Below, in pieces: positions 24,173 through 34,776 of a DNA stretch of 64,000 bases. The position numbers and the translations under genes were made by a program. The DNA comes from Dryomyza anilis (taxonomy: Eukaryota; Arthropoda; Insecta; Diptera; Dryomyzidae), in NCBI GenBank assembly GCA_951804985.1, contig OX638131.1, positions 86,564,349 to 86,628,348 on the forward strand, given 5' to 3'. The notes below the pieces were generated by a model. The model ran no database searches. It saw only the letters and a list, made by a program, of their open reading frames with translations, and was not told the DNA's origin. Each line of letters starts with the position of its first letter. The stretch's first letter is position 1.

Positions 24173-24894
24173 CACAGAACAAAATAATCAACGTAAATAT
24201 AGCAACCGATATTAATTGCATTCATAAATCAATCCTGCAATGAAATTCACTAATTTAATGAAAACATTTGCTATTTTTCGTTATATAAACAATTGCGTTC
24301 GTTAATATGAATATATGTACGTTAATGCAGCAAATAATTTAGTCGGCGCAACTTTGGCAAAATTTGATTGCTGAAACTTCGCCGACTAATTAATTTGCTG
24401 CACTGACGTAAAATATTCATATTAGCAAACGAAATTGCTGAATTTACGAAGAATAGCAAATGTTTTCATTAAATTACTGAATTTCATTGCTGGATTGATT
24501 AATAATAATATAATAATAGTTTGACGCTACAGTCCTGTATAGAACTTCGGCCGAGCTCTCTCACCATTTTGAGCTGTGCGTGTTATATTTGTACTCAAAG
24601 TGGTGGGACCTACAATTTATTGCCAAATCCGAACGGCGGGTTAGAGCTTTTCATAGGCAATGGTTTCACTCTCGTAAGTTTGCCATTTACTGACGAGAGG
24701 TAGCGCGGTATAGAAAAATGTTTCTATGAAAAGATGTTGTTAGCCCCAGTCCAGGCTTGAACCGGGGACCTTTCGGCTCGCAGTCCAACGCACTAACCAC
24801 TGAGCTACCGCGGCTACCTTGATTAATGAATGGATTGATTAATGAATGTAATTAATGTCGTTTGCTATATTTACGTCGATTGTTTTTTTCTATG
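24173..24894. mobile_element. Palindromic MITE family 1 (CACAG...), copy a, split by a SINE
   Basis: A full-length copy with ends CACAGAACAAAATAATC and, in reverse complement, CATAGAAAAAAACAATC, flanked by TA on both sides (24,171-24,172 and 24,895-24,896). The whole element is one imperfect palindrome. GTAAATATAGCAACCGATAT begins the left arm and its complement closes the right arm, with a central hairpin around CGGCGCAA and TTCGCCG. A minus-strand SINE with its own 9-bp duplication is inserted at 24,504-24,818. Without it the element is about 400 bp. Confidence 0.88.
24504..24818 (-). mobile_element. tRNA-headed SINE, copy b, inserted in a MITE
   Basis: tRNA-like head at 24,743-24,814 on the minus strand, shared body, then an AT-rich tail next to the left flank. 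TTGATTAAT is present on both sides (24,495-24,503 and 24,819-24,827), a 9-bp duplication. The insertion is inside family-1 MITE sequence, so this SINE moved after that MITE copy. Confidence 0.9.
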
Positions 24895-24896
24895 TA

Positions 24897-25965
24897 CCTA
24901 ATTTTGACTTTAACTTTTTAAAAATTTGAGTCAAACGCAATTAATTAAAATTTTAAGGTGTACCCAATATTTACTGCATAACATCAAATCCAGAAAACTT
25001 TTAACTTTCATGATACCGGCATAAATCAATGAATAAAAATAATATTTTGTTTTTTTATTTTACATTTTAATTAAGATGCAGTAAAAGTTGCTGCAAATAA
25101 TGGATACAATTGTAGCGCTGATTTCTCAAATGGCATCAATTTTGTAATTTGGCTCTAGTTTTTGAGATATATCCCATTTTTCAATTTCTCATATTTTAGT
25201 TCTTCTTGATCAATACAAAAAAAAAATAATACAAATTTAGGATTTAGATTTTTATTTATTTAGAAAAATTTCTAATCTAATCTAATTAAAAATGTTCAAA
25301 AATATATAATTTTTGTGAGTTGTTACTAACAATTACGAGCTTAGTCAGTGGTCTAATTACACTAGACAACAAATGCAGATCTTTTTTAATTATCCACGAT
25401 CTTAGTATGATTTTCCGATGGATTTCAAGATTCTAATCATTACGTGATACTCAGTTTTTTCAGATTGCACCAAGTTTATGAGTTATTACGTAATACAAAT
25501 ATATGGAAATTTTCGTTTTTATTTTCTACATATTTTGGATTTTAACATTTACAGATTTGAGTTATCGATCAAATTTCTTTTATATTCCTCTGAAAATACT
25601 TTAACTAATATTTTGAAATAAACTTCATGAATTTTGGATTAATCTGACCGAAGTAATTAAATAAAAAATATTTATTTTAAGGTGTACCTTCAGTTGGAGT
25701 CAAAGATTATAATCAACACCTCATGCTATTTTTTATTTATATTATCTAAAGTCCATTAAGAATACTTCCCTAAATATTTTGAAATAAACCTAATCAAAAT
25801 TAGGTGGATCATACCAAAGTTATTAAATAATGATTTCCATAAATAAAAAAAAAGTATTTCTATCAATCTAGATCTATAATTCCATGATTCCTCCCACCTT
25901 ATTTTTGATAATCACTCTTTCAGTCTACAGATTAAATAAAAATTTACATTTACAATTTTAGGTTT
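24897..25965. repeat. AT-rich dispersed repeats flanking the second Tc1 copy
   Basis: Bases ~25,078-25,215 are the inverted counterpart of ~20,520-20,650 (GCAGTAAAAGTTGCTGCA, TTTTTGAGATATATC, TTTTTCAATTTCTCA). Bases ~25,860-25,965 are paralogous to ~80-180. Bases 25,560-25,830 hold two similar modules (TTTTGAAATAAAC.T, AATC.GACC.AAGT) in tandem. No coding frame seen. Confidence 0.5.
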
Positions 25966-25967
25966 TA

Positions 25968-27258
25968 AGGACTGCGTCGAATAAAATTGTCCGTTACATA
26001 TCTTCCCATAATGTGCTATTGCAAGATTCAAATTAAAAAATTTTTATCATAGTAGCTCTGAATTAAATGGCAGAAAATAATTTGTGTCAGTTATAGTCAA
26101 TACAAAATTTATTTAATGCGAAAATGGCAAACGAAGTGGAAGTGCGAGAAAATATAATTTAAATTTTTCAAAAACAACCTAGTTGGTCTTTTAAAAAAAT
26201 TGCCAAGGAGGTAGGGGCTAACCCTAAGACCATTTCTCGCATTATCAACCGCTTTAAGGAAGACCTGAGTATTGATCGGAAGAAAGGTTCTGGTAAAAAA
26301 AAAGGCCCACATGATCGTGAAAAGTCGAAGAAGGTTGTGAATATTTTAAAGAAAGATCCAAGCATATCCGGAAGGAAATTGGCGAGAAAGGCGGATTGCT
26401 CAGAATCTTTCGTGCGCAGGACTAAGAAAGAAGCTGGGCTGAAGACGTACGAGGTCCAAAAAGTTCCGGATAGAAATGCCGTCAAGAATGAAACCGCAAA
26501 ACAACGAGCTAAAAAGTTGAACCAAATTTTTTTTAAAATTCGATTGCTGCATAATGGACGACGAAACTTATGTTTTAGTGGACTTTTCTCAGCTACCTGG
26601 GCAGGAATTTTATACAGCCGATTCTCGAGGAAATGTCGCTGAAAAATTCAAATAAAAAAAAAGACAAAATTCCCAAAGAAATTCCTTGTTTGGCAGGCAA
26701 TTTGCAGTTGTGGAAAAAGGAGCAGCTCATTCGTGACATCGGGTACAATTAATAGCGAAATATATGTGAAGGAATGCTTGCAAAAGAGATTGCTTCCATT
26801 TTTACGCCAACGTGAAGTGTCCACATTTTTTTGGCCTGACTTCGCTTCAATTCACTACAGCAAAACGGCCTTAGAGTGGATCCAACAAAATGCAGTGATT
26901 TTACAGCCTAGAGAAGCCAATCCACCAAACTGTCCAGAATTCAGGCCGATTGAGAGATACTGGGCTTTAGTAAAAAGGGAGATGAAGACAACAAAAGACC
27001 AAAGACCTTCAAGACTTTAAAAGAAAGTGGTCTTCAGCAGCTGTGAGGGTGTCGGACACTACCATTACAACATTAATGGAAGGGGTTCCGGATAAATTCA
27101 AACTTTTTATTAAAATATATTAATTTCTGGTGTTTTAGATACTTTTTTAAATCTAAAAATAATTTGCAAAATAAAATATTTTATTCTATAAAAATTCAAT
27201 TACTAGATTTCTAGATTTTTTCATTTTTGTAGCGGACAATTTTATTCGACGCAGTCCT
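25968..27258 (+). mobile_element. Tc1/mariner transposon (ITmD37E type), full-length copy
   Basis: A 1,291-bp element with TIRs starting AGGACTGCGTCGAATAAAAT and continuing to TTGTCCG. It has a TA duplication at 25,966-25,967 and 27,259-27,260. The flanks join to give the sequence found uninterrupted at ~80-260, so the empty site is known. Both ends are intact, so it could in principle still be moved by a related active transposase. Its own gene is broken. Confidence 0.95.
26124..27122 (+). pseudogene. Degenerate DD37E mariner-like transposase, copy 2
   Basis: ATG 26,124 is followed by TAA at codon 13 (26,160-26,162), where copy 1 has AAA. The helix-turn-helix frame then continues (9-A run intact, unlike copy 1) to ~26,525. 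A T-run there shifts it away from the MDDET motif at 26,554. The in-frame TAA after EKFK is shared with copy 1. The catalytic second Asp is GAC 26,838-26,840 and the third acidic residue is GAG 26,952-26,954: exactly 37 residues between, hence DD37E. A small deletion near 26,993 breaks the C-terminal region. The reading TLMEGVPDKFK ends it near 27,122. Inactive, but it keeps the acidic residue lost in copy 1. Confidence 0.9.
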
Positions 27259-27260
27259 TA

Positions 27261-27586
27261 TTTCTCTTTATCGATTTTACTTTAATCAGTATATATTTGT
27301 TTGAAATTCCAACAGATCACAGTTTTTAACAAATTATATTATATTGCTTTATTTTTATTACATACTCAGTGAAAAAAAAGTAATAAAATTAAATAAAAAA
27401 GTAATAAATTTAAATACTTTTCGAAAAGTTTTTCAGTCGTGGTCTTTTTTTTTTATTTAAATTAAATATTTTTATATTTAATTTGAAATTAGGTGCGCTC
27501 GTAACATTTTTTTGTATGAAGTATTATGTTTTTATTACAAAAGTATTTAAATCAAATTTTATTTAATTTTATTAACCTTTTTTTTG
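27261..27586. other. AT-rich spacer, no feature seen
   Basis: Continuation of the repeat interrupted by the Tc1 copy, then AT-rich sequence with short inverted TTTAAATTAAAT runs. Confidence 0.4.
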
Positions 27587-29005
27587 CTAGTTCATCGATG
27601 TCCATAATTTAGGAGATCATTCTATGACTCAAAAAAATATTAAAGTGTAAAATAAAATTATGTCCAATTTTCCAACCTGTTTTAGATACAGGATGTTTTG
27701 TAAATGCATATAACTTACTTAGCCTAGTCAAGAAAATTGGTATAATATGGAGATAAATAAATTTAACTCATGTTTTAGAAAATTAAATTACCTTTCCAAT
27801 GGTACATCACATCTTTGAATCCCATGATTTCTTCCTTTTTAAAACGTACGTAAAGTTGAAATTTACAAAAATAGAAATTAAAATTTTTACTTTACCATTG
27901 AATATCTCAAAACTTCGTTATCGATCATCCCATTTTTTTCTAATTTATAATGATAGAGCTGTTCATTCCCTATACTTTCTAACCAAATACAGTGTTTTTA
28001 AACTGGTTAGTTATGCTGCAGATGTAGCCGCGGTAGCTCAGTGGTTAGTGCGTTGGACTGCGAGTCGAAAGGTCCCCGGTTCAAGCCTGGATTGGGGCTA
28101 ACAACATCTTTTCATAGAAACATTTTTCTATACCGCGCTACCTCTCGTCAGTAAATGGCAAACCTACGAGAGTAAAAACATTGCCTATGAAAAGCTCTCA
28201 ACCGCCGTTCGGATTCGGCAATAAACTGTAGGTCCCACCACTTTGAGTACAAATATAACACGCACAGCTCAAAATGGTGAGAGAGCTCGGCCGAAGTTCT
28301 GTACAGGACTGTTGCGCCAAACTATTATTATTATTATGCTGCAGAAATAATTATACAGTGGCGTATCTTGTAATTTGGTGGTTGAAATTTATCAAAAAAA
28401 TCGATGTGATTGAGAAATAATTTTAAATATTTATTAAATTATATTCATTATCAGATTAACTTACAGTAAATATTTTTTGATCATATTTCCAAACATAATA
28501 TGTTTTTTTTTTTTTTTCAAGCAGCAAATCACAAGACCCGCAATGTTTAATTATTTTTGAAGCATTTTTTATCAAGTTAATACCACTGTGATTGATAGGA
28601 AAATACTGCTAATGAACTGGTCTATCATAATACATTAGAAAAAAAATCTGAAAATGAGACAATCAATGACAAAGTATAAATTTGAATTTTTATTTTTGTA
28701 AATTTCAAATTTACGTACATATTAGGAAAGGAAGAAATCATGAGATTCGAAAGTGCGATATATCATTGGAAAGGTTGTTTAATTTTCTAAAACATGAGTT
28801 AAAAACTGTTATTCATTTATCAACATAATATACTTTATAACCAATTTTCTTGGCTAGTATATGGCAGTTATATGCATTTCCTAAACACCCTGTATCACAA
28901 ACAAGGTGCAAAATAGGACATAATTTTATGTTTAATTTTCTTACTTTTTGGTGTCATAGAATGATCTCCTGAATCATTAACATCGATTAATCGAACATCC
29001 TGTAT
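27587..29005. mobile_element. Large fold-back element, arms ~340 bp, with SINE in the loop
   Basis: Left arm ~27,587-27,930 and right arm ~28,660-29,005 are inverted. Paired blocks include GGAGATCATTCTATGA and TCATAGAATGATCTCC, AACTCATGTTTTAGAAAATTAA and its complement, and CATGATTTCTTCCTTT and AAAGGAAGAAATCATG. Termini (ATCGATGT and ACATCGAT, with ACAGGATGTTCG outside on the right only) suggest the left tip is eroded. The ~720-bp loop carries a SINE at 28,023-28,333. No transposase. Confidence 0.75.
28023..28333 (+). mobile_element. tRNA-headed SINE, copy c (reference copy)
   Basis: tRNA-like head 28,027-28,098 with A-box-like TAGCTCAGTGG and B-box-like GGTTCAAGCCT. In tRNA numbering the anticodon position reads GCG. 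The conserved body runs to about 28,320 and ends GCGCCAAACTATTATTATT. A 12-bp duplication TTATGCTGCAGA flanks it (28,011-28,022 and 28,334-28,345). Length is about 311 bp. Head, internal promoter, AT-rich short-repeat tail and 12-bp duplication together define a LINE-mobilised SINE. The partner LINE is not in the window. Confidence 0.95.
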
Positions 29006-29380
29006 AATTTGCTAAAAACTCAATTTTTTCTAATTTAAAATTGCGTATTTTATTTTTTAATATAATTTTACAATATTCATTTAAACTTTTATTCTAATAA
29101 TAATACCGAGTAACCGATAATTTAAATTTTATTCAGACTCTAATGTGATTATTATGTACGAATTTTGATTTTTCCAAAGAATTTATAACATACAAAAACT
29201 TGAAATTGTTGGATGGATTTACATTGCATATTTTAAAAATTTGAATTCTTAAGTTTAATACGTATTTTAAAACCAACAGTTTTTTTTTTAATTTCAAGAA
29301 ATTAATGTTAATTAAATTTGACCACATCATAATGAATTCAGATATGTGAAATACTAACTAAACTAAAAGTTATATTCTAA
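29006..29380. other. AT-rich spacer, no feature seen
   Basis: No element ends or coding frames recognised. Confidence 0.4.
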
Positions 29381-30176
29381 CTAGCTGGACCCGTACACGA
29401 CACGTGCAAATATTATGTGAATGCAAGGTTATTGAGCAATTTTATTAATATAAATAACATTTTTATTATTTATATCAGGGAACCGTTCTTCGCTGTGGAC
29501 GTTTTTTTATTGGTTTTATAAATGTAGTAACTAAAACCATACTAATTATCCGATAAAACAACTTTTCTCATAGACAATTGTTTCTCAGACTGTGCTTCCC
29601 CGTAGAATTCTTCCCAGTAGAATTCATTCCCCTAGAATTCTTTCCCGTAGAGTTTTTCCCAGTAGAAGTTTTAGTGTGGTTAGTTTTAGAGTGGTGAGTT
29701 TTAGTGTGGTGAGTTTTAGTGTGGTGAATTTTAGTGTGGTGAGTTTAAGTGTAGTGAGTTTTATTGTTGTGTGTTTTAGTGTTTAATTTAAGTGTGGTGA
29801 ATTTAATTGTGGTCAGTTTAAGTGGGTCAATTTGAATGTGGTGAATTTTAGTGTGGTGAGTTTTAGTGTTTTGAATTTTAGTGTGGTGAATTTTAGTGTG
29901 GTGAGTTTTAGTGTGTTTTGTTTGAGTGTTTTGTTTCATCTTCTTTGCGTACTTATGTGCCGAGTTATGTCGTTTTGAAAGTTTAGGTTGTATGGGAGGT
30001 GCCACGCCCCTTTGTCCAATCCCGCCCATATATAGCCTATGACACCCTCCGGACTCCATAGTATCCTGGTGCAAAATTTCAGTTAAATCGGTTCAGCGGT
30101 TTAGACGTGATGCTGGAACAAACAGACAGATCGACAGACTGACTGACGGACGGACCAAGAGTTTTATATATATAGA
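29381..30176 (-). mobile_element. Helitron-like element H2
   Basis: Same build as H1: TCTATATATATAAAAC at 30,176 (minus strand), CTAG at 29,381-29,384, A before and T after. The 3' hairpin is GCACGTGTCGTGT followed by ACGGGTCCAG. The 5' block (GTGATGCTGGAAC, TCCGGACTCC, CGCCCATATATAGCC) is nearly identical to H1. The 15-bp GTGTGGTGAGTTTTA minisatellite spans ~29,665-29,925. Non-autonomous. Confidence 0.85.
29665..29925. repeat. 15-bp minisatellite in Helitron H2
   Basis: About 17 diverged TTTTAGTGTGGTGAG units, more than in H1. Copy number therefore changed after, or between, the two insertions. Confidence 0.85.
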
Positions 30177-30379
30177 TAAAATGGAAATCGTAAAGGTGAA
30201 AAGATCCATGGTATTAATTTATATTACTTTTTTATGTTTCCAGTTTCAATTTTTCTAATACTCCATGGAAATTAAGACATTAATTTAATAGGTTTTAGAA
30301 ATTAACAAATTGTTTAAAGATATCGGATAGAAACTATATATATAGTGACTTCAACCTAATGAACAGCAACACATAATCA

Positions 30380-31760
30380 CAGCGAGCAGGTAGAGCAGAG
30401 CAAAGTTTGTATGATGGCTGCCAGCATTGTAACTCATTTACAATGGGAGCTACAACAACAACAACTACAAAGACAACAATCAATGGACAATGGCCAAGTT
30501 AGGCATCGTCGTATCGCGGATACGTCAAAAGAAGGCAGTGCAAAGCAGATGAAGCAACAAACCAGGCAAATGCTGCTGCTACCAAACGACGACGATGATG
30601 ATGATGACGACGACGACGATGGACGGGCGGACGAATGCGCTACACCTGAAAGAAGCCTGTATTGCCATGGTTGCCGTGAATGCGCTTTGATGGACAGAAC
30701 AATGCAAAAAGGGGAGGATTTGAACGAAGGCAGGCAGCAACAAAATCAAACAAAAAAAGTAATAAAAACTAAAAAATATAAGTAAAATAAAATAAAAAAC
30801 TATAAAAAAATAAAAAATAAAATAAACTTAAAAAATACTCAAAAACAACCTGCAATCAAATTCGATTTGCATTTTCGTTTCAAAGTTTTACGACTCTTTT
30901 CTTGGGTCTGAGACTCTAAACGCCGCACAGATACATTTGTATCTGCTGGATGTACAAATGCATCTGTGTGCGGTACGCCTGAATAGCATACGACATAAAA
31001 ATTGATGGATTCTTTATACTTCGGTTTCGTTGTTGTTGCTTTTTTTCGTATCTTTAAGCAGTCGTTATTGTTGTTCAAGTCATTGAGCTGTCAAGTGCTG
31101 CCTGATGGAAACGTATGTATCTCAGCGTGCACATCAATGCTGCCAACCAATCGCAAGCATAGTTATGCACTGCTCTTCAAAAGGATTTCTTGGCCATGCA
31201 TTCAAAATGGAAGTCATCCCAATGCATACTTAACGTAGATACAGCGCAGATACTCGTGTATCTGCAAAATACGCAAATGTATCTGTACCGGTAACTGCAT
31301 GGTGTACCACTTGAGCTACTTAATAAAAATGCAGTACGGCTAATTTTTCATTTCAAAATTAAGTTGGCAGCTTCAAGAAGATGAAGATGCTCTCGCTGAT
31401 TATCGCATGATGAGCATGCAATTAGTTAACTTGCATCCGTAAGATACTTCGTGTCTCTTGCCTTGCTTGAGTGAGTGAGGTTTTGTAATTTAATTACGTT
31501 AATCTGAGCGTAATTAATCTTGCGTTCGCGCAGCCTCTTAATTGGCCACTTTCGTTTCGATTCTCGTCCCTCAAAAATAGTTTTGCTTCCCACACTTCTG
31601 TTGTTGTTACCTGCATCTAATACTTCTTTAAAACATCTTCACTTTAGAATGCATCTACACATTGTAAAGAGTCTACATTTTGTGTAAAGTATCACCGCCT
31701 CATAAAGTATCTCTAACCCATCGTACATCTATTTTGCCGCCGCGTATCTTGCGTCAATTT
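30380..31760. promoter_or_regulatory. Candidate cis-regulatory island with GTATCT/AGATAC sites
   Basis: GC-richer, without element structure. The everted pair AGATACATTTGTATCT is at 30,929-30,944. Four hexamers fall within 48 bp at 31,237-31,284 (two AGATAC then two GTATCT). Single sites lie near 31,100, 31,444, 31,711 and 31,746. CAACAACAACAACTACAA and GACGACGATGATGATG runs lie at 30,450 and 30,588-30,620. A 124-codon frame at 30,411-30,785 is dominated by Gln and Asp from these runs and has no recognised domain. I treat it as non-coding. Confidence 0.4.
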
Positions 31761-32379
31761 TACTTTTTTATTAGGTTTGACATTTCTATTAAATTCTATT
31801 ATATGCTCACTTCTTCATTTTATGTTGTTGTATTTTTTTTTTTCGTATATACCGCATACTCCATCTTTTGCCATCAACTACTTGATTAATGCCGCAATTG
31901 TTTCTGGTGTTTTTTTTTTTATATTATACTTCTTTTTCACCTTGCCATCATGTGCTCTTTTGAGCCCCTCTTTTTTCAGTTGGTTTCGATGTATAATTCA
32001 ATTAGAATTTGAAAAATTATGTTTGACAGCTACGTATTTGTCAGTAGATTTATCAAATCTTTGGCTTTCTTTTACGTACAATAGATACGTCTTTAAAATA
32101 AGTATTTTTTTTTTTAGTAAGGCATTTGTGGAACAGGTGCAGTTGGTGGCTTCCTGGAAACAAGTGTTTTGAGAAGTTTAAGGGCTTTGTTATTTTTTTT
32201 GTATTAATTGAGTGTTTTTTGTTTTCATTTTATAATAAATTATTTTAGAAATTTAATAGAGATAATATAAAAATATGTTATACCTAAATTATTTTTCGAT
32301 AGAATAAATATATACTCTTGAATATTATAAACAACTCTTTATTAGAGAACAACTATTACAGAATACATTATACAACAAA
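31761..32379. other. AT-rich spacer, no feature seen
   Basis: T-rich with long pyrimidine runs; hydrophobic frames reflect composition. Confidence 0.4.
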
Positions 32380-32720
32380 ATTTTGCGCAGTTGATCACTA
32401 TGTCACTATTTTTTTTATTTTTTAGAATGATCCGCTAATTCTGAAAATAACATTTAAAATTACTTACAGGGAAAAGTTTACGAAATATCGCCCAATGAAC
32501 TTTTCACAGAGAGTTCAAAGATGTGGTCACACATATTAGCGAATATCCCGCGTTTTATATAATGTATATAATTGATTTTTATATCAAATTAAAGAGAATT
32601 ACACACCTAACAATTATTTCTCACAACATTTTCAAATTACTTTACTTGTTTAGGAAAACTCGAAAGGAGAACTCGAAAAAGTAAATTTTTTGAAACAAAA
32701 TTTAAGTCAACAATATATAT
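32380..32720. repeat. Fragment of the 10-11.5 kb fold-back family
   Basis: Contains TTTGCGCAG, GATGTGGTCACACATATT, CCGCGTTTTATATAA and GAAAGGAGAACTCGAAAAA, matching the arms at 9,977-10,330 and 11,130-11,513. Only one arm and part of the centre are present. Confidence 0.6.
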
Positions 32721-32934
32721 AAAAAATTGAGTAAAATCGAAAAATCATTCAAAGTTTGTTATATTCCAAAATTAGTCTACACTTTAATGAAGAAAACTGT
32801 ATACCAATAAAGAAAATATATGAATACATTTGGAGGATAGAAAAAAATTGTGTGAAACCATTATCATTGGATGTAAAATAAATTATATTGCTTTTTTTTA
32901 CTCAATATATTTGCTATTATATTTGCAATAATAT

Positions 32935-33120
32935 TTGCTAAAACTACGACGATTAAATTATTTGTTGCATTGACGTACAAATATTTATATTAGCAAACGT
33001 ATTTTCGGATTTAACGAAGAATAGCAAAAGTTTTCATTAAATTAGTGTATTTCATTGCTGGATAAATTAATGAATGCAATTAATATCGTGTGCTATATTT
33101 ACGTCGATTATTTTTCTGTG
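32935..33120. mobile_element. Palindromic MITE family 1, right-half fragment
   Basis: Matches family 1 from the central hairpin to the intact terminus TTTTTCTGTG at 33,120, followed by TA. The left half is absent. Confidence 0.75.
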
Positions 33121-33129
33121 TAGATATTA

Positions 33130-33480
33130 ACGATCATGGCCGGTTTTATATTTTCATGATCAACACATCATTTTCCATGTCGAATTAGATATATCCGTCT
33201 TAGTGTCCGTATACACGATAACTTGAAAATTAATAATCTAAATCTCATGAAATTTAGTATAAATATGTTTTAGTAAAAAAAGTATTAATAAGTTTGAAAA
33301 TGAGTCAAATCGGTCAACGGCAACGCTCACCTCCCAAACAAGATATGTGTTCACTTATTAGGAACTCATACCTCGAAAAGTATTTACTGTATAGTTATTA
33401 AATTTAAAGATAATTATAAAAATTTAGTTGTAGTACGTACCTTAACAATTGGAGTGATCCTACAATATATTTTATTTTAA
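33130..33480 (-). repeat. Dispersed-repeat fragment related to 11.7-12.1 kb
   Basis: Shares CGTATACACGATAACTTGA, AAATCGGTCAACGGCAACGC and CACCTCCCAAACAAG-type blocks with 11,868-12,000 in the same order. Confidence 0.5.
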
Positions 33481-33571
33481 TTTTATGCCCAAATTTCAGT
33501 GCTGTGCATTTTGAGATGCCAATTTGAAAATTATTAAAAGACCGTAAATGAACCAGAATTAATTCCCACTA

Positions 33572-33793
33572 CACCCAGAAAAAAATACAATATAAATAAT
33601 AGTTTTTTTTACTATTAAAAATAGTCAAAAGGGTAAATTATTATTTTAATCGGAAAATACCATTAAATACTAGAAAATACCATGACATTGCCATCGAGTT
33701 TATATGAAAAGATTTATTTTTTGTATACCATTAAATCAATAATTGTCCTATTGACCAAGTTTAATGGGATTTGAGGGAATTTTTTTCTGGGTG
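33572..33793. mobile_element. MITE family 3 (CACCCAGAAAAAAA), copy a
   Basis: A 222-bp element with 14-bp terminal inverted repeats CACCCAGAAAAAAA, flanked by TA (33,570-33,571 and 33,794-33,795). The interior (AAATACCATTAAATACTA, CAATAATTGTCCTATTGACC) is shared with the copy at 44,789-45,007. Confidence 0.85.
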
Positions 33794-33966
33794 TATCAAT
33801 GACAAGAAAATGAACAAAAAAAAAAATGAATAAATAGAAACAGTTATATTACCCTAAGTTATAATATTTTTCACATAATTTTTTTTTTCTTAATTTCTAT
33901 TCATATATTTTTTCATTAGTATCCACTTTTTTATGTGACCATATGTCACCACCTTTTTAAATGCTT

Positions 33967-34286
33967 CACAGAAAAAAATAATCGACGTAAATATAGCAAC
34001 CGACATTAATTGCATTCATCAATCAATCCAGCAATGAAATTCACTATTTTAATGAAAATATTTGCTATTCTTCGTTAATTCAGCAACTCCGTTTGCTAAT
34101 ATGAATTTGTACGTCAATGTAGCAAATAATTTAGACGGCGCAGTTTCAGTAATTATATTTGCTAATTAATTTGCTGCATTGATGTTAGCAAATGTTTTCA
34201 TTACATTAATAAATTTCATTGCTGGATTGATTAATGAATGCAATTAATGTCGGTTGCTATATTTACGTCGATTATTTTTTTCTGTG
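33967..34286. mobile_element. Palindromic MITE family 1, copy c
   Basis: Ends CACAGAAAAAAATAATCGAC and its complement, with TT on both sides (33,965-33,966 and 34,287-34,288). An internal deletion in the right arm makes it shorter (320 bp) than the 380-bp copy at 48.4 kb. Confidence 0.85.
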
Positions 34287-34743
34287 TTGGTAAAATGTTC
34301 ATTAGGAGATATAAAGTAAACCTAATATTTCATATATTAAACTTTATAAATTTGATGAATTTCTCTTCATCGAATATTCATCATTATGATTTTTCTGTTA
34401 CAAAACTAATTACAGAATAATTTATATAAAATACTTTAAAATCCCACAAATCATTTGAAGATAGTTGCAAAAATCGATATTATCCCGGTCTGTCATGTCT
34501 CGGAGACCAGCGATGTCCTGAATTTTTCTCGAATAACTTAGATAAAAAAGTTCGATCTCGTTGCTTTATCGTATCTAATTTTTAAAATATCTCATACTTT
34601 CAAATTCTTTGCTAAGATACGATACTCTTTTAAAAATGATTGGTAAATTATGACTCTAAATGTTGTCATTTCGCATTTATCGCATTAATATCATAATATT
34701 TTTGCAAACAATATCGAACTTTAGTCTTTTTTTCTTCGATATC

Positions 34744-34776
34744 GAAATAAATAATCGACGTAAATATAGCAACCTT
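34744..34776. repeat. Family-1 MITE terminal fragment
   Basis: AATAATCGACGTAAATATAG followed by CAACC, the subterminal sequence of family 1, without a terminus or second arm. Confidence 0.6.

Noticed and set aside
28027..28098. Possible functional tRNA gene with GCG anticodon
   Set aside because: Acceptor, anticodon and T stems contain mismatches, and the same head with the same body occurs five times; it is a SINE head.
30411..30785. 124-codon open frame with Gln and Asp runs
   Set aside because: The open frame comes from CAA and GAY simple repeats; no domain, no splice context, and the surrounding sequence looks like a non-coding island.
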